64,000 nucleotides of DNA, taken from 55-13 sp037190145 (lineage in GTDB: Bacteria > Armatimonadota > Fimbriimonadia > Fimbriimonadales > Fimbriimonadaceae). Under the pieces are notes generated by a model, which did not search any database, was not told the origin of the DNA, and was given only the letters and a program-made list of their open reading frames with translations. Shown in pieces: positions 1-8,266 of this stretch. Position 1 is the stretch's first letter; the number at the start of each line of letters is the position of its first letter. Position numbers and translations under genes: made by a program. The stretch covers positions 248,001 through 312,000 of the forward strand of contig JBBCJU010000008.1 of the NCBI GenBank assembly GCA_037190145.1. Reading direction: 5' to 3'.

Positions 1-1
1 G

Positions 2-625
2 ATTGAAGACCCGATTGAGTATCTGCACACACATAAGCAGTCGGTGATTAATCAGCGCGAGTTGGGTGGCGATACAAAGAGCTTTTCTAACGCTCTGCGT
101 GCTTCCCTTCGTGAAGACCCGGACGTTCTGCTCGTTGGTGAAATGCGCGACATGGAAACCATTTCGCTGGCCATTACTGCTGCGGAAACGGGACACTTGG
201 TCTTTGCTACGCTGCACACGAATAACGCCGCAGAATCTGTTGACCGTATCATCGACGTTTTCCCTCCTGGACAGCAAGAGCAGATTCGTGTTCAGCTCTC
301 GAACAACCTGCAGGCAATCATTTCTCAGCAGTTATTGCCGAGAGCGGGTGCGCCCGGTCGTGTTCCGGCTAACGAGATCATGCTTGCTAGCCCTGCGATT
401 CGAAACTTGATTCGTGAAGCGAAAACGCACCAGATTCCGTCCATGATTCAGACCAGCGGTAATCAGGGGATGATCACGATGGACCAGTGCTTGAGAGACT
501 TGTACTTGAAAGGTTATGTGACGATGGAGGAAATCTTTAGTCGTTGCCAAAACCCAGACGAGTTGAAGAAGATGATCAGCACGCCTCAGGCGGGGCAGGG
601 TGGAACCCCACCGCCTCGACGATAA
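2..625 (+). CDS. pilT: Twitching-motility retraction ATPase PilT (5' end outside window)
   Basis: This is the C-terminal 207 residues of a hexameric secretion ATPase; the reading frame is open to the left edge, so the true start lies outside the window. It begins in the Walker B/Asp-box region (IEDPIEYLH) and continues through LREDPDVLLVGEMRD and TAETGHLVFATLHT-type motifs. It also has AIISQQLLPR, which is typical of PilT rather than the extension ATPase PilB. PilT powers depolymerisation of type IV pili at the inner membrane. The tail is a short Gly/Pro-rich stretch ending in Arg-Arg. pilC follows after 9 bases, so the two are co-transcribed. A PilU-type paralogue is possible, but the conserved C-terminal AIRNLIRE helix favours PilT. 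Confidence 0.93.
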   Translation: MEDPIEYLHTHKQSVINQRELGGDTKSFSNALRASLREDPDVLLVGEMRDMETISLAITAAETGHLVFATLHTNNAAESVDRIIDVFPPGQQEQIRVQLSNNLQAIISQQLLPRAGAPGRVPANEIMLASPAIRNLIREAKTHQIPSMIQTSGNQGMITMDQCLRDLYLKGYVTMEEIFSRCQNPDELKKMISTPQAGQGGTPPPRR

Positions 626-634
626 AGGAGCACC

Positions 635-1870
635 ATGCCAGTATTCAGCTATACATTCCGGGATGCTAGCGGAGGTATTCAAAAAGGTACCGCCGATGCA
701 GAAAGCGAAGAGATTCTAAGGAAGAGGTTCGAAGAGCAAGGGTTCACCATTACCGAGGTGACCATGATCAAGGCGAAGTCGGCTAAGCCGAAATCGTACG
801 GAAGGGTCAAGCTTGGGAACCTCGCGGTCTTCTGTCGCCAGTTTTCGACCATGGTCGATGCGGGTGTTTCTTTGGTCCGCTGTTTGGACGTTCTGGGTCA
901 GCAGACTCAGGATCCTAAGCTGAAGAAGATCATTGCCGATATTGGCGAGCGGGTTGAAGGTGGTGAAAGTCTTTCGCGGGCTATGCAGCGTCATCCGCGC
1001 ACGTTTAATAACCTGTTCATCGGTATGATCAAAGCCGGTGAAGTTGGTGGTGTGCTGGAAGAGACTCTTCAGCGACTATCGCACTTCTTGGAGAAAGACG
1101 TTGAGCTTCGCCGAAAGGTGAAATCGGCCATGACCTATCCCGTTCTGGTTTTGGTCATGTCGCTGGGTATCACGTTCTTCCTAGTGTACTGGTTCGTTCC
1201 GCAGTTCATCACGATTATCGTTGACTTGGGAATGAAGAAGGAGGATCTTCCTGCTCCTACCAAGCTGCTCATGACGATGTCAGATACTCTCCGCTATAAC
1301 GGTTGGGTATTCATCGTCGCGATCATCGTTATCATTATCTCTTACAAGCTTTTCGTTTCGACGCGATTTGGGCGTAGGGTTGCAGATCGTGTGAAGCTTA
1401 AAGTGCCGGTGTTTGGCAAGTTGCACCACAAGATTTGTTTGGCTCGTTTTAGCCGAACAATGGGCACGCTGATGACTTCTGGTGTACCGATCTTGCAGGC
1501 GATGGAAACGGTTGCGGGTACGGTTGGTAATACGATCATGTCCGACGCGGTTTTGGAAGCGCGAGCTCGAATCCGTGAAGGAGATCGAATTGGAGACCCG
1601 CTTGAGGAGTCTCGCCAATTCCCGCCCATGGTTGTTCATATGATCAGCGTTGGAGAAGAGTCTGGTTCGCTGGACTACATGCTTCAGAAGATCGCTGACT
1701 TCTATGAGGCAGAGGTGGATGCTCAGCTTGCATCTCTTACTGCGGCTATTGAGCCACTTATGATTCTTATGCTGGGATTCATCGTTGGCTTCATCGTTAT
1801 CTCGATGTTCTTGCCGTTTGCGACGGTTATTTCCAATCTGTCGAGCGGTGGTCTGGACGATTCCGAATAA
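635..1870 (+). CDS. pilC: Type IV pilus inner-membrane platform protein PilC
   Basis: This 411-residue protein has two GspF/T2SF repeats: one before and one after a central membrane segment near residues 170-190. A third hydrophobic stretch lies at the C terminus (about 370-395), giving the usual three membrane spans. The N terminus (VFSYTFRDASGGIQKG) is the typical cytoplasmic lead-in of PilC. PilC is the platform on which PilB and PilT act to add or remove pilins. The ATG follows a GGAG-like site (aaaggagcacc) directly downstream of pilT. A hairpin terminator at 1891-1923 closes the pilT-pilC unit. Length and motifs are normal for the family. Confidence 0.95.
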   Translation: MPVFSYTFRDASGGIQKGTADAESEEILRKRFEEQGFTITEVTMIKAKSAKPKSYGRVKLGNLAVFCRQFSTMVDAGVSLVRCLDVLGQQTQDPKLKKIIADIGERVEGGESLSRAMQRHPRTFNNLFIGMIKAGEVGGVLEETLQRLSHFLEKDVELRRKVKSAMTYPVLVLVMSLGITFFLVYWFVPQFITIIVDLGMKKEDLPAPTKLLMTMSDTLRYNGWVFIVAIIVIIISYKLFVSTRFGRRVADRVKLKVPVFGKLHHKICLARFSRTMGTLMTSGVPILQAMETVAGTVGNTIMSDAVLEARARIREGDRIGDPLEESRQFPPMVVHMISVGEESGSLDYMLQKIADFYEAEVDAQLASLTAAIEPLMILMLGFIVGFIVISMFLPFATVISNLSSGGLDDSE

Positions 1871-1890
1871 CCGCAAAGATTCGTTGTCTG

Positions 1891-1923
1891 GCCTGTCGGA
1901 TATGGACCGACAGGCTCTTTTCT
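1891..1923 (+). terminator. Intrinsic terminator after pilC
   Basis: A 9-bp perfect stem (gcctgtcgg / ccgacaggc) with a 7-base loop is followed by a T-rich run (tcttttct). It sits 21 bases after the pilC stop and ends only about 15 bases before the proposed pilD start, so pilD depends on read-through or a promoter inside pilC. Confidence 0.8.
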
Positions 1924-1938
1924 TGCTAGGATTTATCG

Positions 1939-2964
1939 TTGTTTCCTGAGTGGTCATGGATCATGGGTTTGGCGTTTGGGGCTGCTATCGGCAGCTTCTT
2001 AAACGTTGTTATCTACCGGATGCCCCGGGGGATGTCTTTAAGCGATCCGAAGCACAGCTTCTGTCCCAAGTGTAAAAACCGCCTTCAAATGGCGGATATG
2101 ATCCCTCTGATTACTTGGCTGATCCGAAGAGGGAAGTGCAAGTACTGCGACGATAAGATTCCTTCTCGATACTTCTGGGTGGAGCTTCTGAACGGGGTCA
2201 TTTGGGCAGGCATCTGGTGGCAGTATCTGGTTGCTGGAGAAGATTGGGTGAAGGCGCTCTGTTATGCCTTTGCCGCAAGCACTTTGGTTGCCATTATCTT
2301 CATCGACTGGGAGTTGTATATCATCCCGGACCAGATCAACGCGTTTCTTTTGTTCCTTGGTCTCGGATATAACGCTTGGCTCTTTGCACAGGCATCGCCC
2401 GCTGCGATGACTTGGGGAATGCCGAGCAGCGTCGCTGGAGCTTTGGTAGGCGTTGGCGTCCTGTGGGGGATCGCCTTTTTAGGGCGTGTTCTCTTTGGTA
2501 AAGATGCCATGGGTCATGGCGACATTAAGATGGCCAGGGGCATTGGAGCCATATTATTCCCGGCGTTGGCAGTAACCAGCTTCGGGCTGGCGGTGGGGCT
2601 GGGAGCTGTACTGGGAGTGGCGCAGATATTTCTGCGATCTAAAAAGGAACAAACTGAATCCTCTGAAGATCAAACGCCCGAGGAAGAAAACTATGAGCCA
2701 GAGTCCATCGGGTCATTGCTTAAATGTGGTTTAGGCTATATCCTATGCATCGATGTGATTGGGCTCTTTATTCCGAAGCTGTATAAGGCTTGGTTCAATG
2801 AAGATCCATACGAGCCAATTGAAGATTTAGAAACATTTGAAGCCGACTTTACGATGATCCCATTTGGGCCTTATTTGGCGCTTGGGGCAATTGTTGGGAC
2901 GGTGTTTGAGAAGCAACTTCTCGGGGCGATAAGTTCCTACTGGAGCTGGGCGGCGGGAAGTTGA
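1939..2964 (+). CDS. pilD: Prepilin peptidase / N-methyltransferase PilD
   Basis: This inner-membrane aspartic protease cleaves prepilin leaders and methylates the new N terminus. The 341-residue product has the N-terminal cytoplasmic domain with two CxxC zinc pairs (CPKC, CKYC), as in bifunctional PilD. The two catalytic aspartate regions are visible: IDWELYIIPD in one membrane segment and GHGDIKM (the GxGD signature) in a later one. About 100 residues, rich in Glu and unlike the core, are inserted or appended after the GxGD helix (about 235-300), longer than the usual 260-290 aa. The TTG start has AGGA about 7 bases upstream; ATG at 1963 is the alternative and would shorten the first helix. 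It serves the prepilins encoded immediately downstream. Confidence 0.92.
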   Translation: MFPEWSWIMGLAFGAAIGSFLNVVIYRMPRGMSLSDPKHSFCPKCKNRLQMADMIPLITWLIRRGKCKYCDDKIPSRYFWVELLNGVIWAGIWWQYLVAGEDWVKALCYAFAASTLVAIIFIDWELYIIPDQINAFLLFLGLGYNAWLFAQASPAAMTWGMPSSVAGALVGVGVLWGIAFLGRVLFGKDAMGHGDIKMARGIGAILFPALAVTSFGLAVGLGAVLGVAQIFLRSKKEQTESSEDQTPEEENYEPESIGSLLKCGLGYILCIDVIGLFIPKLYKAWFNEDPYEPIEDLETFEADFTMIPFGPYLALGAIVGTVFEKQLLGAISSYWSWAAGS

Positions 2965-3032
2965 AAAAATATGGGAACATGTGCCAACTAGTCGCAGTCC
3001 CAAGTCTGGGGATTAAACGGAGTCGAAAGACC

Positions 3033-3869
3033 ATGAAACGCAAGTCTGCATTTACATTGATCGAGCTTTTGGTTGTGATCGCGATCATAGGCATCTTGGC
3101 GGCGATCATCTTTCCGGTGTTCGCGAGGGCAAAGGTGGGATCTTATCGCAGCTCTGATATTACGAGCATGAACTCTCTGCGGACTGCGTTGCAGTTGTAT
3201 CGCGCAGATAATGGAGCCTATCCGCCGGCGCTGTTGGGGTATGTGAATACTTACAGTAACGATCCGCTTGGAACAGATGTTATTCCTGCGGAGCAGGTTA
3301 GAGGAGCTCTCTACTCACGTCGGGTCGAGTCTTTGAAGACATTTACACCCTCCTATGAGCGTGCCCGCAATGTGGATGTCACGACTGCTGAATGGCCGAA
3401 TGCGGATCCAAGGGCAGTTGGCTCTGCACCTCAGTTAGATTTAGATGGTAATGGGTCGATAACGGCCGCAGATGATACTGCTGGTGCGCGGCAAGCATAT
3501 GGCCCGGGTACGGTTGTGCAGAGAACTGCTCCTGGTTTAGGCCTTATAAACGCACGATTTTACAGCGTGAGCGGTTATGACACTGCGCTTGTTAGGGTTC
3601 CTGGAGGGACTCGGCGTGAATTGCGTTACACGCTCTTTTGGACGGGGTTAGGGTTGGCAAGTGGTGGGGTTGATGATGATCCACGCCAGCTGGGTTACAG
3701 TGAGCCTCCAGAGAATACGGTTATTACCTGGAATAGCTACTTCCGTGACTATGATGCGGGGTCGAGTGTTCAGCGAAACAAGAACGATATTGTCTTGTTC
3801 TTGGGTGGCTCAGCTCGTCCGTACGATGCAAGAGATTTGAGCGAACGGTCCTGGCGGGTTCTCCCCTAA
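3033..3869 (+). CDS. Type IV prepilin-like protein, FimU/GspH position
   Basis: This protein of about 278 aa has a class III leader: a short basic peptide, then Ala before FTLIELLVVIAIIGILAAI, with Glu at mature position 5. The ATG at 3033 has GGAG 10 bases upstream. An earlier in-frame TTG overlapping the pilD stop would give an overlong leader and is not preferred. Residues about 136-147 hold a calcium-loop-like run (DLDGNGSITAAD), as in dockerins and some calcium-binding pseudopilins. The rest resembles no family I know. It opens a row of four prepilin-like genes just after their peptidase. By position it would be the FimU/GspH-like minor pilin; a major pilin is less likely because of the size. 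Confidence 0.85.
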   Translation: MKRKSAFTLIELLVVIAIIGILAAIIFPVFARAKVGSYRSSDITSMNSLRTALQLYRADNGAYPPALLGYVNTYSNDPLGTDVIPAEQVRGALYSRRVESLKTFTPSYERARNVDVTTAEWPNADPRAVGSAPQLDLDGNGSITAADDTAGARQAYGPGTVVQRTAPGLGLINARFYSVSGYDTALVRVPGGTRRELRYTLFWTGLGLASGGVDDDPRQLGYSEPPENTVITWNSYFRDYDAGSSVQRNKNDIVLFLGGSARPYDARDLSERSWRVLP

Positions 3870-3945
3870 GGTTCGCATTGACTGGAGTGGGCTTACGCCC
3901 GAGAGAGTGGGAGTTCGTGATTCAGTTGAATCGAAGGAGTTGTGA

Positions 3946-6000
3946 ATGAATCGAAGTCGACGCACTGCAGGGACGTCGCTCGTGGAAATTTTGGTGGTAA
4001 TCGTGGTTTTCCTGATTGGAATTCTGGCGATTGTCCAAATCTTTCCTGGCGGATTCCGACTGTTGGGCCTAACTAGAAGCCAATCTCAGGCTACGGGGTT
4101 AGCGCGTGCAACTATTGAACGCTTAAAATCGGGGGCTGAGCAGCTTCCCGAGCGTATTGTTCCGGTTCGCTATGGCTTGGTTGGCGGCAATTTGGTCGCT
4201 GTGACTGACTCTACTCGACGTTCTGGTGATCTTGGGCCGACTGCAGACAGCCTGGATCAGAACGGCAACTTATTCTTGGCGGGTGACAACATTGGCGGCT
4301 GGCGGCGAGCGTCTGGCGCAAATATGGTCAACAGGGTTATTGGGGAAGGTGCAATTGTTCCTGCTCCGCGCCCTGTCAATAGTTCGATTTCTGGCGATCT
4401 GTACTACGGCGGTCTGATGACGCTTCAGTTTGGCCCCGCTGTTTTTAATAACGAGATTGCTACGGGCAGTAACAACGACGTTGTCTTCAATGTTTACGGC
4501 AATGATCTATCGCTAAGCCTTGGCGTTCCTCCTGCTCCAGCGACTGACCCTTTCCGGATGTATCTTTTCTACTGTACAAATCCGGAGAATAACGGGGCTA
4601 CTGTTCACGTTCCCCAAACAAACAGTCCGATTCGCTATCGACTGGCGGCTACTGGATACGTTCGTGATGCAATGAACAATGTTCGGTCTGTTGAGGTTGT
4701 GGACTACATTATCACGGCTCCTGCTTCCGGCTCTTATGGCTATATGGCGGTTCCTATGAGTGCAGTTTTTGTTCCACCTCTTATCAATGCAGGGGAAACT
4801 CTGATTGGGGTTGAGGTTGATTCACTGCAACTGGCTCCTTTGTTTACGCGGATAAACAAGGCCGATTCCTTTGTTGGTGTGCAAAATCCTTACGAGTACA
4901 AGCTGATTGATGACGTGAATCCTGGAGTTTCTAACGCTAATATGGGGGTCCTTCTGTTTAGCCCCGCAGGATACAACTATTACGTTCCCAATGCGCAAGG
5001 AAGAAGAATGCCCTTGGCTGCGCGTGTTAACTACAATGTCTACGACTGGGGAATTTTGAGAGACGAATTCCGTATTCCGACTGGAGATACAGCTCAGCCG
5101 TCGGATGCGGCGGTTGAAGGGCCTGCTCGACGTAGTCAGGCGTTTAAGCTGACCTTGAATAGTCTCAAGGTTAAAGGGAATTCCGACACTGATGGCCGCA
5201 CTTATAATGGGCTTGGGTTTGTGGTTCCAAATGGTGGTGGTGGAACTCAAGAGCTTGATGTTGTGGTGCAAGATACCGAAACCGGTGGAATCTATGCCTA
5301 TAATCCAGCGAACCTCCGAGACCCCATTGCAACTGCTTATCGAGTAGATCGATCTTCGGGGACGATCTGGTTCCAGGATCGCAACTCGGCAACTCCTGAG
5401 CTTGAAGTAACGCTTTACAACCCAGTAGATTGGACTCCGATCTCAATTCCTGATGCTCGAGGTCGATCGGTGCGAGTGATGTACCAAACTGCACAAGAGT
5501 TTCAGGCGCAAGTTATGAAAGCTGCGGACCGCTATGTTGGCGTAAGTGGTGTTCCTGGGGTCGGGCAGTGTGCCCTCGGTGCGTTGGGTGATCCTGCCCA
5601 GCAGACGAAGCTCTATTTCTCTAATAGTGATCTTGGGAGAAATGTTGCGATTAATGAAGCGTTTGTACAGTTTGCCAGCGGTATTAGAAAGGTATCTGTC
5701 TCTGGCATCGTGAAGGCTCCTACTGCTTTGGATCCTGTTCAATTGCCAAGTTTTGATTTGCGAGATATTTATGGGGCAGATGTTGTTGCGTGGAGCCCGG
5801 TCGATGAGACAGGTAAGTCCCAAGGCTACATCATCCGAGGTGTGCGCGGCGCATCTGTTGCAGTGCGAGTTCTTTGGAATCCTCAGAAGTTTACGCTTGG
5901 TACAAACGGCGCAGCAAACATGGATTCACTAGACCGTTGGGGCCAAGGCTGGCGAAAGTCGGTCACGGAGACCTATCTCCAGAAAGGAGGCACGCAGTGA
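3946..6000 (+). CDS. Large PilV/GspI-like minor prepilin
   Basis: The leader ends in Gly followed by TSLVEILVV, a canonical prepilin peptidase site with Glu at +5. A hydrophobic helix with an FPGG turn follows, as in PilV/GspI proteins. At 684 aa it is about four times the usual minor-pilin length. The remainder is predicted secreted sequence rich in Asn, Gly, Val and Tyr, which suggests beta structure, and shows no enzyme motif. A strong AAGGAG lies 8 bases before the ATG. The stop overlaps the next start (TGATG), so translation of the two is coupled. The function as a tip-complex pilin is inferred from gene order. Confidence 0.8.
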   Translation: MNRSRRTAGTSLVEILVVIVVFLIGILAIVQIFPGGFRLLGLTRSQSQATGLARATIERLKSGAEQLPERIVPVRYGLVGGNLVAVTDSTRRSGDLGPTADSLDQNGNLFLAGDNIGGWRRASGANMVNRVIGEGAIVPAPRPVNSSISGDLYYGGLMTLQFGPAVFNNEIATGSNNDVVFNVYGNDLSLSLGVPPAPATDPFRMYLFYCTNPENNGATVHVPQTNSPIRYRLAATGYVRDAMNNVRSVEVVDYIITAPASGSYGYMAVPMSAVFVPPLINAGETLIGVEVDSLQLAPLFTRINKADSFVGVQNPYEYKLIDDVNPGVSNANMGVLLFSPAGYNYYVPNAQGRRMPLAARVNYNVYDWGILRDEFRIPTGDTAQPSDAAVEGPARRSQAFKLTLNSLKVKGNSDTDGRTYNGLGFVVPNGGGGTQELDVVVQDTETGGIYAYNPANLRDPIATAYRVDRSSGTIWFQDRNSATPELEVTLYNPVDWTPISIPDARGRSVRVMYQTAQEFQAQVMKAADRYVGVSGVPGVGQCALGALGDPAQQTKLYFSNSDLGRNVAINEAFVQFASGIRKVSVSGIVKAPTALDPVQLPSFDLRDIYGADVVAWSPVDETGKSQGYIIRGVRGASVAVRVLWNPQKFTLGTNGAANMDSLDRWGQGWRKSVTETYLQKGGTQ

Positions 6001-8258
6001 TGTTGCGGAACAAGTTGAGCCCTAGGAAGGTCGTAGGTCAAGTGCCGATGAAGACAAGACGCGCTTTTACTCTGATTGAACTGCTGACCGTCATTGCTAT
6101 TACGGCGATCTTGATGACGATCATTGTCGTGCCGATGGTCCAAAGCTTTAACTTGACGCGTGCGGCTCAAGCCTTTAGCGATGCTCAAGATAAGGCAAGA
6201 ACGCTTATCGAAAAGATCCAGCGAGAGGTTAACAATGCGGCTAATATTCGCGATAATAGCGGATTGGCTGGCTCGGTAGCGGTGGTCGTTCCCAATCAGC
6301 CAACTCCCGGTAACTATGGTCAAGATATTGTTGTGACTTTGCCATATCAGAAGTTGGATATTGTTCGCCCTGCGGAAGGTGAACCAGGGGCAACGCCAGG
6401 CGAATTTCGTAATCCATATATTGGTAACAAGATAGACCCAACTTTGCAGTCTCCGAAAGGTCAGACTGTTTTGCCCGTTTCTACTGGTTTTACGATTGTT
6501 CGCTACTTTGTGGGGCTTCGTCAGCCTTTCGAGTTTGATGGCACCAATTATCGGGCGCTTCGCTATAACAATCCCTACGACGGATTGTTAATGGTGCGAG
6601 GGGGTGGTCGAGACAACCTCTACGTGCTTTATCGTGCAGAGGTTCAGCCCAGAGTGTGGCAAGGACCTGCTGCGACCGGTAGCTACGTCGCCAATGCTGA
6701 CTTGTTCGAGGTGGATGCACAAGGGAATCCTGTTTTGGATGATCCTAGCTTCTTCACCTTGCTGCCGGGAACTGACTATGACGTGAATACTCGTGTCTTG
6801 ACCGCTGCGGGAAATGCTAAGCGTCTAAGGATTGCTCAGTGGCAAAAGAGGTCCGTAGTCCAAACCGAAATGTATCGCTACGACATGGTGAGTGCTACTT
6901 ATCGAAAGTCAGACCGGCTGGTTTATCATGATCTGCGAACCGATGTAAGTGATGTTGTAGGCACACCTGAGAAACTCCGACCTCGGCTCTTGCCGACGAT
7001 TCAGTTGAAGCCAAGCCGAGTGAATGGCGAAATGGCGGAAGGTTTGATGGCTGTTCGCTTGGGTGAGGAGACTGATTACGCTGGTGAAGTTGGACCCGAT
7101 GTATGGCGCACTCAGATGGGTGCTTGGTCAGGAACTACGGTTCGGTTTTATCCGGCAGGTTGGAACCGAAATGCTCCTGCCTTTGATGACTACCTCGTAA
7201 TGCGGCTTGATCCTTCGGATGGACACGTAAAGGTTTTTGCGTATGATCCGGGGAGCGGAACTTCTGATAACTCAGGTGGGGTGGCGATCTTCGATGTGAC
7301 TGAATACAATCGAGTGACCTCGAATCCCCAGGCCACCGATATCGGGCCCTTCAATGCTGCCGTGTTGCCGGGAGCTGCTGGTTTGCGAGATATCTTTGTA
7401 GCGATGCTTCCCGATTCTGCTCAAGGCAAAGTTACGTCTAGCTTTGGAATAGACACGGTAAGAGCCTCAACGCTGGGTAGTCCACTGCCTGGAGGGGCTG
7501 CTATGAATCAGCCTGTTGCGGATACAGGTCCTGCGGTTACGCCGTTAAACGATCCTTCGGCAACGGCGCCTTGGGCTGGTGCTACGACCATAAACGAACG
7601 ATTTAATCGAACGTGGAGTGATCCAGCTTATGCGGGTTTGAAGCCTGATAAATTGCATCGCTTTATAGATCTTCGAGTTACCAATCAACTTGACGGTTCC
7701 GTGAGCCCGTTGCACCCGACCGCAGGGTTTGGACGTGGACGAATTGCGACAGGCAGTGAGGTTGTTATCGGTCCAGATCAGAATCCTGGTCCGAATTACG
7801 GTCAGCCTATTCGCTACACTCGAACCACTCGAACTCCTGGCGTGAATCAGTACAAGATTAATTACGTTGATCAGCTAGAGCCAATTGACTATTCATTCTA
7901 CGGGTTGGCGACGCCTCCGGCGGCTTATGACGCGAATAACTTCGTAAGCGCGATTTTCCAGCCACGTTTTAAGGCGGGATACGTTCAATTGAACTCTGAT
8001 CCAAACGTTCCTCTTCCAGTTGGGAACATTCGGGTCTATTACCGCTTCCAATTCTCAGGAGGAAGGTCTGCGGGTTCGAGTTCAGGGATCGACGCTTCGC
8101 AAATTTCGGCAAGGCAAGACTCAGTGGCCGTTGATTACGATACACGCCAATTGATGTCGATTCTGTTGACAATACGAAACTATCCGCAAGCTAACATTCC
8201 AAATCCTCAATCGGTAACTCTGACGGCAACCGCCAAGGTTCGGAACTACCTTAGGTAA
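6000..8258 (+). CDS. Large PilW/GspJ-like minor prepilin
   Basis: This protein of about 752 aa starts at the ATG overlapping the preceding stop. A near-perfect AAAGGAGG sits 9 bases upstream at 5983-5990, which decides the start. The leader is unusually long (about 22 residues with an internal Met at 6048), then Arg-Arg-Ala before FTLIELLTVIAITAILM. The +5 Glu is present, and Ala replaces Gly at the cleavage site. The following helix (QDKARTLIEKIQREVNNA) matches the amphipathic N-terminal helix of GspJ/PilW pseudopilins. The large C-terminal part is beta-rich, lacks recognisable catalytic motifs and is several times longer than PilW. It lies in the putative minor-pilin operon. Confidence 0.8.
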   Translation: MLRNKLSPRKVVGQVPMKTRRAFTLIELLTVIAITAILMTIIVVPMVQSFNLTRAAQAFSDAQDKARTLIEKIQREVNNAANIRDNSGLAGSVAVVVPNQPTPGNYGQDIVVTLPYQKLDIVRPAEGEPGATPGEFRNPYIGNKIDPTLQSPKGQTVLPVSTGFTIVRYFVGLRQPFEFDGTNYRALRYNNPYDGLLMVRGGGRDNLYVLYRAEVQPRVWQGPAATGSYVANADLFEVDAQGNPVLDDPSFFTLLPGTDYDVNTRVLTAAGNAKRLRIAQWQKRSVVQTEMYRYDMVSATYRKSDRLVYHDLRTDVSDVVGTPEKLRPRLLPTIQLKPSRVNGEMAEGLMAVRLGEETDYAGEVGPDVWRTQMGAWSGTTVRFYPAGWNRNAPAFDDYLVMRLDPSDGHVKVFAYDPGSGTSDNSGGVAIFDVTEYNRVTSNPQATDIGPFNAAVLPGAAGLRDIFVAMLPDSAQGKVTSSFGIDTVRASTLGSPLPGGAAMNQPVADTGPAVTPLNDPSATAPWAGATTINERFNRTWSDPAYAGLKPDKLHRFIDLRVTNQLDGSVSPLHPTAGFGRGRIATGSEVVIGPDQNPGPNYGQPIRYTRTTRTPGVNQYKINYVDQLEPIDYSFYGLATPPAAYDANNFVSAIFQPRFKAGYVQLNSDPNVPLPVGNIRVYYRFQFSGGRSAGSSSGIDASQISARQDSVAVDYDTRQLMSILLTIRNYPQANIPNPQSVTLTATAKVRNYLR

Positions 8259-8266
8259 ACAAACGC

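Noticed and set aside
1280..1957. 225-aa minus-strand frame over pilC
   Set aside because: Low-complexity Asn/Arg/Asp composition, antisense to clearly conserved PilC.
5874..5999. Upstream extension of the PilW-like gene
   Set aside because: Perfect AAAGGAGG before the ATG at 6000 and the prepilin leader fix the start; the extension lies inside the previous gene.
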